Positions 45,604 through 54,003 of a DNA stretch of 64,000 nucleotides are shown here, one piece after another. Source of the stretch: Sulfurovum sp. (GTDB lineage Bacteria; Campylobacterota; Campylobacteria; Campylobacterales; Sulfurovaceae); NCBI GenBank assembly GCA_027063305.1, contig JAMORY010000025.1:53753-117752 (forward strand), in the 5' to 3' direction. Both the position numbers and the translations under genes were made by a program. Within the stretch, counting starts at the first letter, position 1. Every line of letters starts with the position of its first letter. The notes below the pieces were generated by a model. It did not search any database and was not told where the DNA came from. It worked only from the letters and a program-made list of their open reading frames with translations.

Positions 45604-45610
45604 AACTTAC

Positions 45611-46786
45611 CTATCTTTTGCTCTGTACGAACTTTTCGATACGTCTGATACCTTCACGAATGGTCGTAATATCCGTTGCAAAGGAGAATCTGAAGTAGCC
45701 TTCCGCTCCAAATCCGATACCCGGAACAACGGCAACACCGGTCTCTTGAAGCAGTTCTTTACAGAAGTCGATGGACTTGTCGGCTACATCTTTGATGTTG
45801 ACGAAGAGGTAGAACGCACCTTGCGGTTCGATCACGGAAAGTCCGTCGATCTCATTGAAGAGTTTGACCGCCTCTTTGGCTCTTGCTTCGAAGGCTTGTC
45901 TCATCTGCTCTATCTCATCGTCCACTTCACCCAAGAGTGCCGGAATAGCAGCTTTTTGTGTAATGGAATTGATGTTGGAGGTACTTTGGCTCTGAAGCTT
46001 GTTCATCGCGGCAATAAGCGCTTTGTTCGGGCTTGCAAGATATCCGAAACGCCATCCTGTCATCGCTACGGATTTACTTAGACCGTTGATCGTAACGGTT
46101 CTTTGGTACATATCTTCACTAATGCTTGCGGTTGCGGTGAAGTCGATACCGTAAACAAGCTTCTCATACATCTCGTCAGATGCAACAAGGATATCGGTAC
46201 CTTTGAGTACTTCTGCCAACGCTTCGAGCTCCTCTTTGCTGTAAACCGATCCTGTTGGGTTGGACGGCGAGGTGAGAATAAGCATCTTCGTTTTAGGTGT
46301 GATGGCATCTTTTAACTGCTTGGGGGTGATCTTGAACCCGCTGATATCGTCGGTCATGATCGTTACGGGGTTTGCACCGGCATACTTAACCAGTTCAGGG
46401 TATGTCACCCAGTAGGGTGCGGGGATGATCACTTCATCATCAGGGTTGAGAACCGCTTGAAAAAGGTTGAAGAGCGACTGTTTCGCACCGTTACTGACAA
46501 TGATGTCCGATGGTGTGTATGTGAGGTTGTTGTCACGCTCAAGTTTGGTAGCAACAGCATCAAGCAGGGCAGGGATGCCCGGCACGGCGGTATATTGCGT
46601 AAAGCCCTCTTCGATCGCCTTGATCGCTTCATCTTTGATACGTCTTGGTGTACCAAAGTCCGGCTCTCCGGCAGAGAAGGAGAGAATGTCTTTCCCTTCA
46701 GCCTTGAGATCTCTTGCCAAAGAAGAGATCGCGATGGTCAACGAAGGTGATAGTGTCTGTATGCGGTCTGAGAGTTTCAGTTCCAT
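45611..46786 (-). CDS. aspC: Pyridoxal-phosphate aspartate aminotransferase
   Basis: Class I/II aminotransferase of 391 residues that interconverts aspartate and oxaloacetate with 2-oxoglutarate and glutamate as partners. The pyridoxal lysine lies in NGLSKSVAMTGWR; SNPTGSVYSKEEL supplies the carboxylate-binding loop and FSAGEPDFGTP the N-terminal arm. This is the subgroup I-gamma type found in Campylobacterota and Bacillus. Other class I acceptors cannot be excluded. It is a single gene flanked by convergent neighbours. Confidence 0.92.
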   Translation of the reverse strand: MELKLSDRIQTLSPSLTIAISSLARDLKAEGKDILSFSAGEPDFGTPRRIKDEAIKAIEEGFTQYTAVPGIPALLDAVATKLERDNNLTYTPSDIIVSNGAKQSLFNLFQAVLNPDDEVIIPAPYWVTYPELVKYAGANPVTIMTDDISGFKITPKQLKDAITPKTKMLILTSPSNPTGSVYSKEELEALAEVLKGTDILVASDEMYEKLVYGIDFTATASISEDMYQRTVTINGLSKSVAMTGWRFGYLASPNKALIAAMNKLQSQSTSNINSITQKAAIPALLGEVDDEIEQMRQAFEARAKEAVKLFNEIDGLSVIEPQGAFYLFVNIKDVADKSIDFCKELLQETGVAVVPGIGFGAEGYFRFSFATDITTIREGIRRIEKFVQSKR

Positions 46787-46862
46787 AAAGTTCCCTTAAG
46801 TTAGATCAAAATTATCGCAATTATAGCTAAAAGTGCTTGATAAGGGACTAAAGGGACTGACT

Positions 46863-47654
46863 TTAGAAGTCATACCCCAGTTTAATGAGTGTTTTCGTAT
46901 CGGTTTTTTCAAATCCCTCCGAAGGCATGGCATCGTAGGTCACTTCCGCTTCAAGAGAAAGATTGAGCTTTTCAGCTACGGCGAACTTCACCCCAATGAT
47001 GCTTGAGAGCTCGTAATCGTTCGAGAAGTCATCGAAGTTCTCCAATGCACCCACTTTGAAGTAGAGTGAACTTATTTCGTTGAGCGTACGGTTATACTCG
47101 ATATACTGTGTCAATGCCCCGAAATCATCACTTGGTGTCGCATCGGTGTAGTTCTCGAAATTGTACGAGAGCCCGAGTGTGACCTTCAGTGATTGTAGCT
47201 TGTCCTTGAGAAGCTCCTTCCCTGTACCCAGTCCGATCCCTGTTTTACTGTCGAAGTTCCTAAACTCGTTTCTGAGCCATCGAAGCGAGAAGTATCCGAA
47301 CCACCCGTCATGGATCATCTGCTCGAAGCGTAGCCAAGCTTTATACTCCTCATTGTCGCGTACATCATCGTTTTCCGAAATATAGATGCTACTGTCAAAT
47401 GCGATCTTGAGATCTTGATCGTTGAGCCCGACAGTCGCATAGGTGAAGTTATAGGCTGCGTTGAAGTTGAGCGTTTCGGTATTTCCTGTCGTGTTGGCAA
47501 ATCCCAGTGCGATATGCTGTTTAAGCTTCTTCTGCGCTTCTACCTTGGTCTCGGTACTGTATTTTGCCTTGACATCGGTAAGTTTGACCTCATCGGCAGA
47601 GAGTAGGCTTGTACTTAGACAGAGTCCCGTAAGCAAGAGTGATGGTCTGATCAT
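46863..47654 (-). CDS. DUF481 outer-membrane protein
   Basis: A 263-residue protein with a signal peptide (ending LLSADE) and a body of alternating hydrophobic and polar residues in the manner of a beta-barrel, ending in LIKLGYDF with the terminal Phe typical of outer-membrane proteins. The pattern ALGFANTTGNTETLNFNAAY opening the barrel matches DUF481. These proteins are often described as salt-induced and their function is not known. It stands alone between the aminotransferase and cysE. Confidence 0.83.
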   Translation of the reverse strand: MIRPSLLLTGLCLSTSLLSADEVKLTDVKAKYSTETKVEAQKKLKQHIALGFANTTGNTETLNFNAAYNFTYATVGLNDQDLKIAFDSSIYISENDDVRDNEEYKAWLRFEQMIHDGWFGYFSLRWLRNEFRNFDSKTGIGLGTGKELLKDKLQSLKVTLGLSYNFENYTDATPSDDFGALTQYIEYNRTLNEISSLYFKVGALENFDDFSNDYELSSIIGVKFAVAEKLNLSLEAEVTYDAMPSEGFEKTDTKTLIKLGYDF

Positions 47655-47748
47655 AGTGTCTCCATTCGTAATATAGTTTTAAAGGGAAGAATTATAGGAT
47701 AATAATATAGATAAAATATTATTTTTCAGGAGGTAAGGAGGCAGAAGC

Positions 47749-48450
47749 CTAATCCATGGAGTGGATAAAGCTGTCGTAGAGTTCGTCCAGTTCGTGATCC
47801 TTCTCTTTGATCTTCTGCTTTTTGGTCTCTGGCAGTGCATCTTCAAGTACCTCGATACGTCTAAGAAGGTACTGGAATATCTCTTTATTGACATCGGGTA
47901 TCTTGTCGTGACTGAGCGGGCTTTTATCATATCCGCGTTTGAGTACACGCGCAGGGATGCCGATGGCGGTGGAGTCAGGCGGTACATCCTTGATGACCAC
48001 GGAGTTGGCACCGACCTTGGAGTTGTCCCCGATGGTGATGTTCCCCAACACTTTGGAACCCGCACCGATGACGACATTGTTCCCGATGGTGGGGTGGCGC
48101 TTTCCTTTGTTGGTGCTGACCCCTCCGAGAGTGACCTGCTGGTATATGAGTACGTCATCTCCGATGACCGCGGTCTCACCAATGACCACACCGACCCCGT
48201 GATCGATGAACACACGCCGTCCGAACTTTGCGGCGGGGTGAATGTCTATCATGGTCAGGAACATCCCCAGTGCGGAGATGAGGCGCGGCAGGAACCGCAG
48301 TCCTTTTTGGTAGAACCAGTGTGCAATGCGGTGAAAGAAGAGCGCCCAGAGACCGGGGTAGTTAAAGAAGAGCTCAAATGTCGAGTGTAGTGCGGGGTCG
48401 TTGCGTTTGACATTGGTAAAATCCTCTTTGATCAGCTTAAAAACATTCAC
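47749..48450 (-). CDS. cysE: Serine O-acetyltransferase
   Basis: Makes O-acetylserine from serine and acetyl-CoA, the first committed step of cysteine synthesis. The 233-residue protein has a helical N-terminus and a left-handed beta-helix with the hexapeptide series, including [33 protein letters not shown] and [17 protein letters not shown], where the catalytic His and Asp lie. The start is GTG at 48450, with AAGGAG eight bases upstream; no ATG fits the conserved opening [10 protein letters not shown]. It follows speA by 12 bases on the same strand, and the two are probably cotranscribed. Confidence 0.95.
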   Translation of the reverse strand: MNVFKLIKEDFTNVKRNDPALHSTFELFFNYPGLWALFFHRIAHWFYQKGLRFLPRLISALGMFLTMIDIHPAAKFGRRVFIDHGVGVVIGETAVIGDDVLIYQQVTLGGVSTNKGKRHPTIGNNVVIGAGSKVLGNITIGDNSKVGANSVVIKDVPPDSTAIGIPARVLKRGYDKSPLSHDKIPDVNKEIFQYLLRRIEVLEDALPETKKQKIKEKDHELDELYDSFIHSMD

Positions 48451-48462
48451 CGTGATAACTCC

Positions 48463-50337
48463 TTAGACGTGCATGCGCTTGTCACGCAGGGCTTGAATGG
48501 TCTTAAGATAGCTATTTTCACTTAAATAGAGGTAAATTTTGCCTAAAATCTCTCTTTTTTCCTCGTCACTGATAAGGTGGGACTCCTCGATCTTCTGTTT
48601 GAGCGCTTTGTCTATGATACCTGTATCGTAATCAAGGTCATCAAGCACATCCATGAGGTTCTGCGCCTCGATGATATGTTCGATGTGATACGATCCCTCC
48701 TCGTCAAAACGGATAACCGCTTCGGTAGGGTGGGTAAAGAGGTTGTGCTTCATTCCCAATACCTCCTGATAGGCACCCGTAAGGAAGAACCCGATGAAGT
48801 ACTCCTCTTTGCTTAGGTCGATATCGTGCAGGTAGAGCGGAAGCTCTCTGTTGAAACCGATCTCGCCGTCGGAGTCACAGGTAATATCCCAGATGCTTGC
48901 GGGGTTGCTTGGTTTGCTATCGAGGTGACTTAGCGGCATGATGGGGAAGTGCTGAGCCAGACCCCAGAAGTCCGGAAGCGACTGGAATGCGGAGAAGTTG
49001 ACCAGATACTTCTCCTGAATACGGTCTTGAAGCTTTTTTAGCTCATCGGTACTCTCGTTCTTAAGCAAAGCGATCGCTTTTTTGATGATGAGGTTCACCA
49101 ATATCTCGGTATTGGAGCGGTCCTCAAGGTCGATGTATCCTAGATCGAAGAGTGTTAAGAGGCTCTCCATATGGTCGAGCGCATCATGCAGGTACTCTCT
49201 GGCATTGGTGCGTTTAATGGTGTTGTAGAGGTCAAAAAGCTCTTGGATAAGTGGTGGGTTCTTCTCTTTGAGCCTGAGGCATTTTTCGTTGTATTCTTGT
49301 GAGAAGAGCTCCAGTACAGGAGCGACAAGTACGGAGTGTGATGCGGCAATGTATCGTCCTGACTCGGTAAAGATATCGGGTTCGTCGACCCCTTTGCGTT
49401 TGGCGATCTCCTGCATGAGGTAGACCACATCGTTGGCGAACTCGCTTAGCGAGTAGTTGCGCTCCTGTGCACTACCGTGCTGGGAGTACTCTACGGCAAG
49501 ACCTCCACCTATATTGATGGCACTAAGAGCCGTAGCCCCGCGGTTTTTGAGGTCGGCATAGATGTTCCCTGCTTCACGCAACGCTTTTTTCAAGGGTGCG
49601 ATATCACCCATTTGCGAACCGATATGAAAATGGATCATCCAGAGATTTTTGAGTAGTGTATGCTCTTTGAGGATCTCATAGGCTTCAAGCAGTTCGGTAG
49701 ATGTCAGCCCGAACTTGGAGGAGTATCCGCCGCTTTTTGCCCAGATGCCTATGCCCGAACTGTGTAGTCTGATACGCATACCTATCTTCGGTGCAACGGG
49801 GTTTGCAGTCTCTTTGTTAAATTCGTCATTGACCTCCACAATGGTCTCAAGCTCGCCGATCCCTTCAATGGTCACGGTGATGTTGTGTCCCATCTTCGCG
49901 GCGATGAAGCAGAGTGCGATCATCTCTTTATCTTTGAAGCCGTTTACGGTAATAGGCGCGCCCAACGGGGTTTTACTCATTGCAATGATCAACTCCGCTT
50001 TGCTTCCTGCTTCAAGTCCGTAGTTGTAGTCTGCGGAGACATCCATGAGGCTGTTGACGAAGTTGGGGAACTGGTTGACCTTGAGCGGGAAAACGGCATG
50101 AAAGTCACCTTGATAGTTAAATTCGCGTTTGGCTTTACGGAAGGTCTTGAAAAGGGTGGATATCTGTTTTTCGATCAGGTGAGGGAAGCGAAGCAGAAGC
50201 GGGCCTTTGTAGCCTTTTTCGCGTATCTCTTGTGTCAGTTGTAGCAAGGAGGGTTTGGATGCATGGTTGATCTTGATCGTATCGTTATCAATGATGAAGT
50301 TGTCATCTCCCCAGATGGAGAGTCCGAAATGTTTCAT
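48463..50337 (-). CDS. speA: Biosynthetic arginine decarboxylase
   Basis: Pyridoxal-phosphate enzyme of 624 residues that converts arginine to agmatine, the start of putrescine and spermidine synthesis. It has the SpeA opening NDTIKINHASKPS, the pyridoxal Lys region FHAVFPLKVNQ, the Gly-rich ELETIVEVNDEFN stretch and the conserved SAINIGGGLAVEYS phosphate-binding motif. Length fits SpeA. With the carboxynorspermidine dehydrogenase at 40508 it suggests the agmatine-to-carboxyspermidine route found in Campylobacterota. The start is set at ATG 50337; a TTG at 50349 gives four more residues and has no clear site. It diverges from the Mla operon. Confidence 0.95.
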   Translation of the reverse strand: MKHFGLSIWGDDNFIIDNDTIKINHASKPSLLQLTQEIREKGYKGPLLLRFPHLIEKQISTLFKTFRKAKREFNYQGDFHAVFPLKVNQFPNFVNSLMDVSADYNYGLEAGSKAELIIAMSKTPLGAPITVNGFKDKEMIALCFIAAKMGHNITVTIEGIGELETIVEVNDEFNKETANPVAPKIGMRIRLHSSGIGIWAKSGGYSSKFGLTSTELLEAYEILKEHTLLKNLWMIHFHIGSQMGDIAPLKKALREAGNIYADLKNRGATALSAINIGGGLAVEYSQHGSAQERNYSLSEFANDVVYLMQEIAKRKGVDEPDIFTESGRYIAASHSVLVAPVLELFSQEYNEKCLRLKEKNPPLIQELFDLYNTIKRTNAREYLHDALDHMESLLTLFDLGYIDLEDRSNTEILVNLIIKKAIALLKNESTDELKKLQDRIQEKYLVNFSAFQSLPDFWGLAQHFPIMPLSHLDSKPSNPASIWDITCDSDGEIGFNRELPLYLHDIDLSKEEYFIGFFLTGAYQEVLGMKHNLFTHPTEAVIRFDEEGSYHIEHIIEAQNLMDVLDDLDYDTGIIDKALKQKIEESHLISDEEKREILGKIYLYLSENSYLKTIQALRDKRMHV

Positions 50338-50395
50338 GGCTAGCCCCAAAATCTAATATTCTGCCGATTATACCAAAACTTAATCTAATCTTACC

Positions 50396-50401
50396 TATAA
50401 T
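50396..50401 (+). promoter_or_regulatory. -10 element close to the mlaE start
   Basis: TATAAT ends eight bases before the ATG at 50409 and no ribosome binding site lies between. The expected transcript would begin at or next to the ATG, so the mRNA may be leaderless. A -35 is not evident. Confidence 0.45.
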
Positions 50402-50408
50402 CTATCGT

Positions 50409-51512
50409 ATGAAGCAGCAATTCATCCGATGGGAACAAGACCATGATAAGCTGCGGCTCTACGCTAGAGGTGATTGGACACTTCACACCGTGCCGCAGAT
50501 CGAAAAAGCACTTAGCAAACTGCCCCATGCAAAGCAGATAGTGTTGGATCTCTCAGGCATTAAGGATTTTGATAGTTCGGGAGTACTGCTTTTTATCGCT
50601 ACGCTCGATCGATTGAAGCAGTGGGGAGAGGTGAAGGTCTCAGGTTACAGTACTGCACAAAAAGAGATGTATGAGATGCTGCTTTCTCATATGGCCTCTG
50701 ATATCCCTCCAAGAGGTGAGAGCTTTCTTGAGAATCTGGGAAAGGCAACACTCTCCCGCCTCCGTGACATACGGGACTTCATCACTTTTCTAGGAGAGCT
50801 CTTCTCTACGTTCCTCTATGTCTTGTGGCATCCAGGTAAGATACGCATTAAAGAGACTGTCTACCATATCCATCAGTCGGGCTTCAATGCCCTTGTGATC
50901 ATCGCCATGACATCTTTTTTAGTCGGTATGGTTATCGCCTACCAAGGGGTGGTGCAGTTGGAGAAGTTCGGTGCGGATATCTTCATCGTTGATACGGTGG
51001 GGATCTCCATCGTACGGGAACTCGGCCCGATGATCACCGCCATTGTCATTGCCGGCCGTAGCGGTTCGGCCTACACTGCGGAGATAGGTGCAATGAAGAT
51101 CACCGAAGAGATCGCAGCGATGCGTACGATGGGGTTCGATCCTTATAACTTTTTGGTCTTACCGCGTATTTTTGCACTGGTGATCTCTCTGCCACTGCTG
51201 ATCTTCTTCTCCGATGTTGTCGGTATCTTCGGTGGTATGGTCGCTTCCCAGATGCAAACGGGGATCTCGTTCGATCAATTCATCAGCCGTCTGAACGAAG
51301 TGCTGGGTGTAGAGCACTATATCCTAGGGATGATCAAAGGGCCTGTCTTTGCTTTTGTCATTGCAGCTATAGGCTGTTTTAGGGGGTTTCAGGTCTCTGA
51401 CAATACCGAAAGTATCGGTTTACATACGACCGCATCGGTGGTCAACTCCATCTTTTTGGTCATTGCGTTCGATGCGCTCTTCTCAGTGATCTATACGGAG
51501 CTTGGATTATGA
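50409..51512 (+). CDS. mlaE: Lipid transport permease, STAS-MlaE fusion
   Basis: Inner-membrane permease of the Mla phospholipid transporter, 367 residues. Residues 1-100 are a STAS domain (DLSGIKDFDSSGVLLF), the part that is a separate protein MlaB in E. coli. The rest is MlaE, with membrane segments near 155-180, 200-225 and 250-280 and the conserved VRELGPMITAIVIAGRSGS and AAMRTMGFDPYNFLVLPR. The STAS-permease fusion is common in Campylobacterota. The stop overlaps the next ATG by four bases. The four genes from here form an operon moving phospholipids between the membranes. Confidence 0.93.
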   Translation: MKQQFIRWEQDHDKLRLYARGDWTLHTVPQIEKALSKLPHAKQIVLDLSGIKDFDSSGVLLFIATLDRLKQWGEVKVSGYSTAQKEMYEMLLSHMASDIPPRGESFLENLGKATLSRLRDIRDFITFLGELFSTFLYVLWHPGKIRIKETVYHIHQSGFNALVIIAMTSFLVGMVIAYQGVVQLEKFGADIFIVDTVGISIVRELGPMITAIVIAGRSGSAYTAEIGAMKITEEIAAMRTMGFDPYNFLVLPRIFALVISLPLLIFFSDVVGIFGGMVASQMQTGISFDQFISRLNEVLGVEHYILGMIKGPVFAFVIAAIGCFRGFQVSDNTESIGLHTTASVVNSIFLVIAFDALFSVIYTELGL

Positions 51513-52285
51513 GTTGTGTCATAGAGGCAAAAGGGATCGTGACACGGTTTGGAAAACGGACGATCCATGACGAGGTTGATTTGCATATTGATGAAAAAGA
51601 GATCTACGGTATCCTAGGGGAGAGCGGTTCGGGAAAATCGGTACTGATGAAAGAGATGATCATGCTCTTAAGACCGCAAGCAGGACGCATTACGGTTCTG
51701 GGGAAGGAGCTAGGAAGTATCAGTTACCATGAAGCGCAGGAGCTTCGCAGTAAGTGGGGTGTGCTCTTTCAGTTCGGGGCGCTCTACTCCTCCATGACCG
51801 TTGCGGAGAATATTGAGGTACAGCTGAAGGAGTACACCTCCTTGAGTGCGAATATGCGACAAAAGCTCGTACGATCGAAGATCGCACTTGTCGGGCTCGA
51901 TGCGAGTGTCGGAGCGCTCTATCCCAGTGAGCTGAGCGGCGGTATGATCAAGCGTGCGGCACTGGCACGGGCACTTGCCATGGAGCCTCGACTACTCTTT
52001 TTGGATGAACCCACATCAGGGCTCGACCCCGTAGGTGCGCGTAATTTTGATAAACTTATTGTAGAATTACGGGATATGCTTGGTATTACGGTGGTGATGA
52101 TCACCCATGACCTTGACAGCATCTTCAATATCGTCGATCGTATGGCGGTACTTGCCGATAAGCATGTGGTCGCCGAAGGGTCGATCAAAGAGGTGTTGCA
52201 GGTGGAGCATCCGTTCGTCGAAGCCTTTTTCAAGAACGAATATACCAAAGAGAAGTTCGCCGATAAACTCAAAGAGGAGAAGTAG
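51509..52285 (+). CDS. mlaF: Lipid transport ATPase
   Basis: ABC ATPase of 258 residues that powers the Mla transporter. Walker A is GESGSGKS at about 38, the signature is LSGGMIKRAALARALA, Walker B is LLFLDEPTSGLDPV, and the switch is ITHDL. The MlaF subgroup is indicated by its place directly after mlaE. The start overlaps mlaE by four bases and the next gene starts one base after the stop. Confidence 0.95.
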   Translation: MSCVIEAKGIVTRFGKRTIHDEVDLHIDEKEIYGILGESGSGKSVLMKEMIMLLRPQAGRITVLGKELGSISYHEAQELRSKWGVLFQFGALYSSMTVAENIEVQLKEYTSLSANMRQKLVRSKIALVGLDASVGALYPSELSGGMIKRAALARALAMEPRLLFLDEPTSGLDPVGARNFDKLIVELRDMLGITVVMITHDLDSIFNIVDRMAVLADKHVVAEGSIKEVLQVEHPFVEAFFKNEYTKEKFADKLKEEK

Positions 52286-53197
52286 ATGTACAGCAGAGTC
52301 AACTATACGATCGTCGGATTGTTCGTACTTCTGTTCGGAATAGGAATGGTGGCCTTCTCTTTTTGGCTGGCGAAATACGGTCTGGAGCAGAAGTACGACC
52401 TCTATAAGGTCTATATGCGCGAATCTGTTGCCGGACTCTCCAAGGACTCTGTGGTCAAGCTGCACGGGGTCGATATAGGACGGGTCAAGAGTATACGTAT
52501 AGACCCTTCGGACATCGAGCGGGTGGAGGTCGTTCTGGCAGTAAAAGAGGGAACCCCTATTAAAGAGGATATGGTCGCACATACGACCATGCTCGGTGTT
52601 ACGGGACTTTTAGCCATCGAGATCAACGGCGGTACCAATGGTGCAAAGACCTTAAGAGCCGATTCCCAACATATTCCCGTGATCCCTTCGGAGCCCTCAT
52701 GGTTTGAGCGTACTAAAACGCAGGTGATCTCACTGGCTGAACGTCTCAATAGCCTTGTTGCGCAGACAGAGAAGCTCTTGAACGATCAAAATATCCAAGC
52801 AGTAGGCAAGATATTGGCGCATACGGAAGCGTTGAGCAAAAAGAGCATCTTGCTAGTCGATGAGATCAATGCGACCGTATATGCCTACCGTGAAGCGGTA
52901 GGCGGTTTTAACCGTGATCTTGAACGTATGACCGATGCCTTTGTCCGAGTGAGTGATGAGAGCATCCCTGCGATCAAGAAGCTCAAAGAGACAAGCCGCA
53001 ACTTCAACCGTGTGACGTTAAAGGTCGAACGCACGCTTGATAGAGGGGACTATAATGTCAAGAAGATACTTGAACCGGTACTGGTCGATATTGAGATCCT
53101 TTCGGCACAGATAGGTGATATCGCACGAGAGCTCGAAGCCAATCCCAGCGATATTCTTTTTAGATCGCATAAACGAACACACGCCCCCGGAGAGTAA
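52286..53197 (+). CDS. mlaD: MCE-domain lipid-binding protein
   Basis: Periplasmic MCE protein of 303 residues, anchored by one N-terminal membrane segment (about 8-28). The MCE domain (about 40-115) has VYMRESVAGLSKDSVVKLHG and MLGVTGLLAIEINGG. The rest is helical, from 125 to 285, forming the lipid-channel part. Such proteins form hexameric rings that carry phospholipid between the membranes. It follows mlaF by no gap and overlaps the next gene. Confidence 0.93.
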   Translation: MYSRVNYTIVGLFVLLFGIGMVAFSFWLAKYGLEQKYDLYKVYMRESVAGLSKDSVVKLHGVDIGRVKSIRIDPSDIERVEVVLAVKEGTPIKEDMVAHTTMLGVTGLLAIEINGGTNGAKTLRADSQHIPVIPSEPSWFERTKTQVISLAERLNSLVAQTEKLLNDQNIQAVGKILAHTEALSKKSILLVDEINATVYAYREAVGGFNRDLERMTDAFVRVSDESIPAIKKLKETSRNFNRVTLKVERTLDRGDYNVKKILEPVLVDIEILSAQIGDIARELEANPSDILFRSHKRTHAPGE

Positions 53198-53199
53198 TG

Positions 53200-53790
53200 A
53201 TGAGAGAGATAGCCGTAGCCGCACTAAGCACACTCTTACTGACAGGATGTATGCAAGAGAGTCTGCCGCCGATCACCCAGTATACATTGGTATCGACCGG
53301 TATCTCTTCTGTGTCGCATAGCCCTTATGCCCATAAGGTCTTACAAGTGGCCTACCCGCAAAGTCTCTCTTTACCTATGGGAGTTCGTATATACTACTCC
53401 TACGGGCCGATGGAGAGAGGAAAGTATGAGAATGCGTACTGGGCATCGGCCGTAGGACAGATGGTACAAGGGAGGTTGATAGAGAGATTGAGCGCTGCAA
53501 AACTCTTTAAGGCGGTGATCCCCTATAGCTCAAGCGCCAATGCGGATATGCGTCTTGAGAGTGTGATATACGATTTTTCACACCATATTCGGGGTGATAC
53601 CTCCTATGCGGTACTCTCCATACGTTTTACCCTTATCGATACACAAACGGGAGAGGTGATCAAGAGTAAACGTTTCAGCTACAAGGAAACGACCCCAACC
53701 ATAGATGCCAAAGGGTTCGTGCTGGCACTCAACAGAGCGATGGCACGGATGGAAAGGTCGCTGATATCATGGATTTTATCAAAAAAGTAA
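53200..53790 (+). CDS. ABC-type transport auxiliary lipoprotein (MlaC/PqiC-like position)
   Basis: A lipoprotein of 196 residues with a signal peptide ending in the lipobox LLLTGC (Cys at about 17). The body fits the ABC-type transport auxiliary component family, which pairs with MCE-ABC transporters. Conserved points are QYTLVSTG near the start, the VLQVAYPQSL strand and YYSYGPMERGKYENAYWA. It is probably an outer-membrane partner of the MlaD ring. ATGs at 53197 and 53200 are both possible; the second has the better spacing from GGAGAG. It ends the operon. Confidence 0.82.
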   Translation: MREIAVAALSTLLLTGCMQESLPPITQYTLVSTGISSVSHSPYAHKVLQVAYPQSLSLPMGVRIYYSYGPMERGKYENAYWASAVGQMVQGRLIERLSAAKLFKAVIPYSSSANADMRLESVIYDFSHHIRGDTSYAVLSIRFTLIDTQTGEVIKSKRFSYKETTPTIDAKGFVLALNRAMARMERSLISWILSKK

Positions 53791-53851
53791 TATTTGGGTA
53801 ATGATCTTAAGCTATACTGCACGAATAGAATGAATTAAAAGGAATCGTGTT

Positions 53852-53956
53852 ATGTATGCTTCTCTATCAAAAATGTTGGTTTACGGATGGATTAGTGTAG
53901 GGGTGTTGTATGTAACACACTCTCTACTGTTACATTTTCATAAGTTACCCTATTAA
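53852..53956 (+). CDS. Possible 34-residue membrane peptide
   Basis: In the 213-base gap after the Mla operon, an ATG with AAGGAA eight bases upstream opens 34 codons. The peptide has one hydrophobic stretch (KMLVYGWISVGVLYVTHSLLL) and a His-rich end, as in small membrane proteins. It is too short for a firm call. Confidence 0.4.
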   Translation: MYASLSKMLVYGWISVGVLYVTHSLLLHFHKLPY

Positions 53957-53972
53957 CTTTAGTACAACACGA

Positions 53973-53978
53973 TATAAT
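53973..53978 (+). promoter_or_regulatory. Candidate -10 element of the RNase T2 gene
   Basis: TATAAT 25 bases before the ATG at 54004. A TTAACT lies about 14 bases upstream, which is too close for a good -35. Confidence 0.4.
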
Positions 53979-54003
53979 AGCATCAAAAACCGAAGGTGGT
54001 AAG

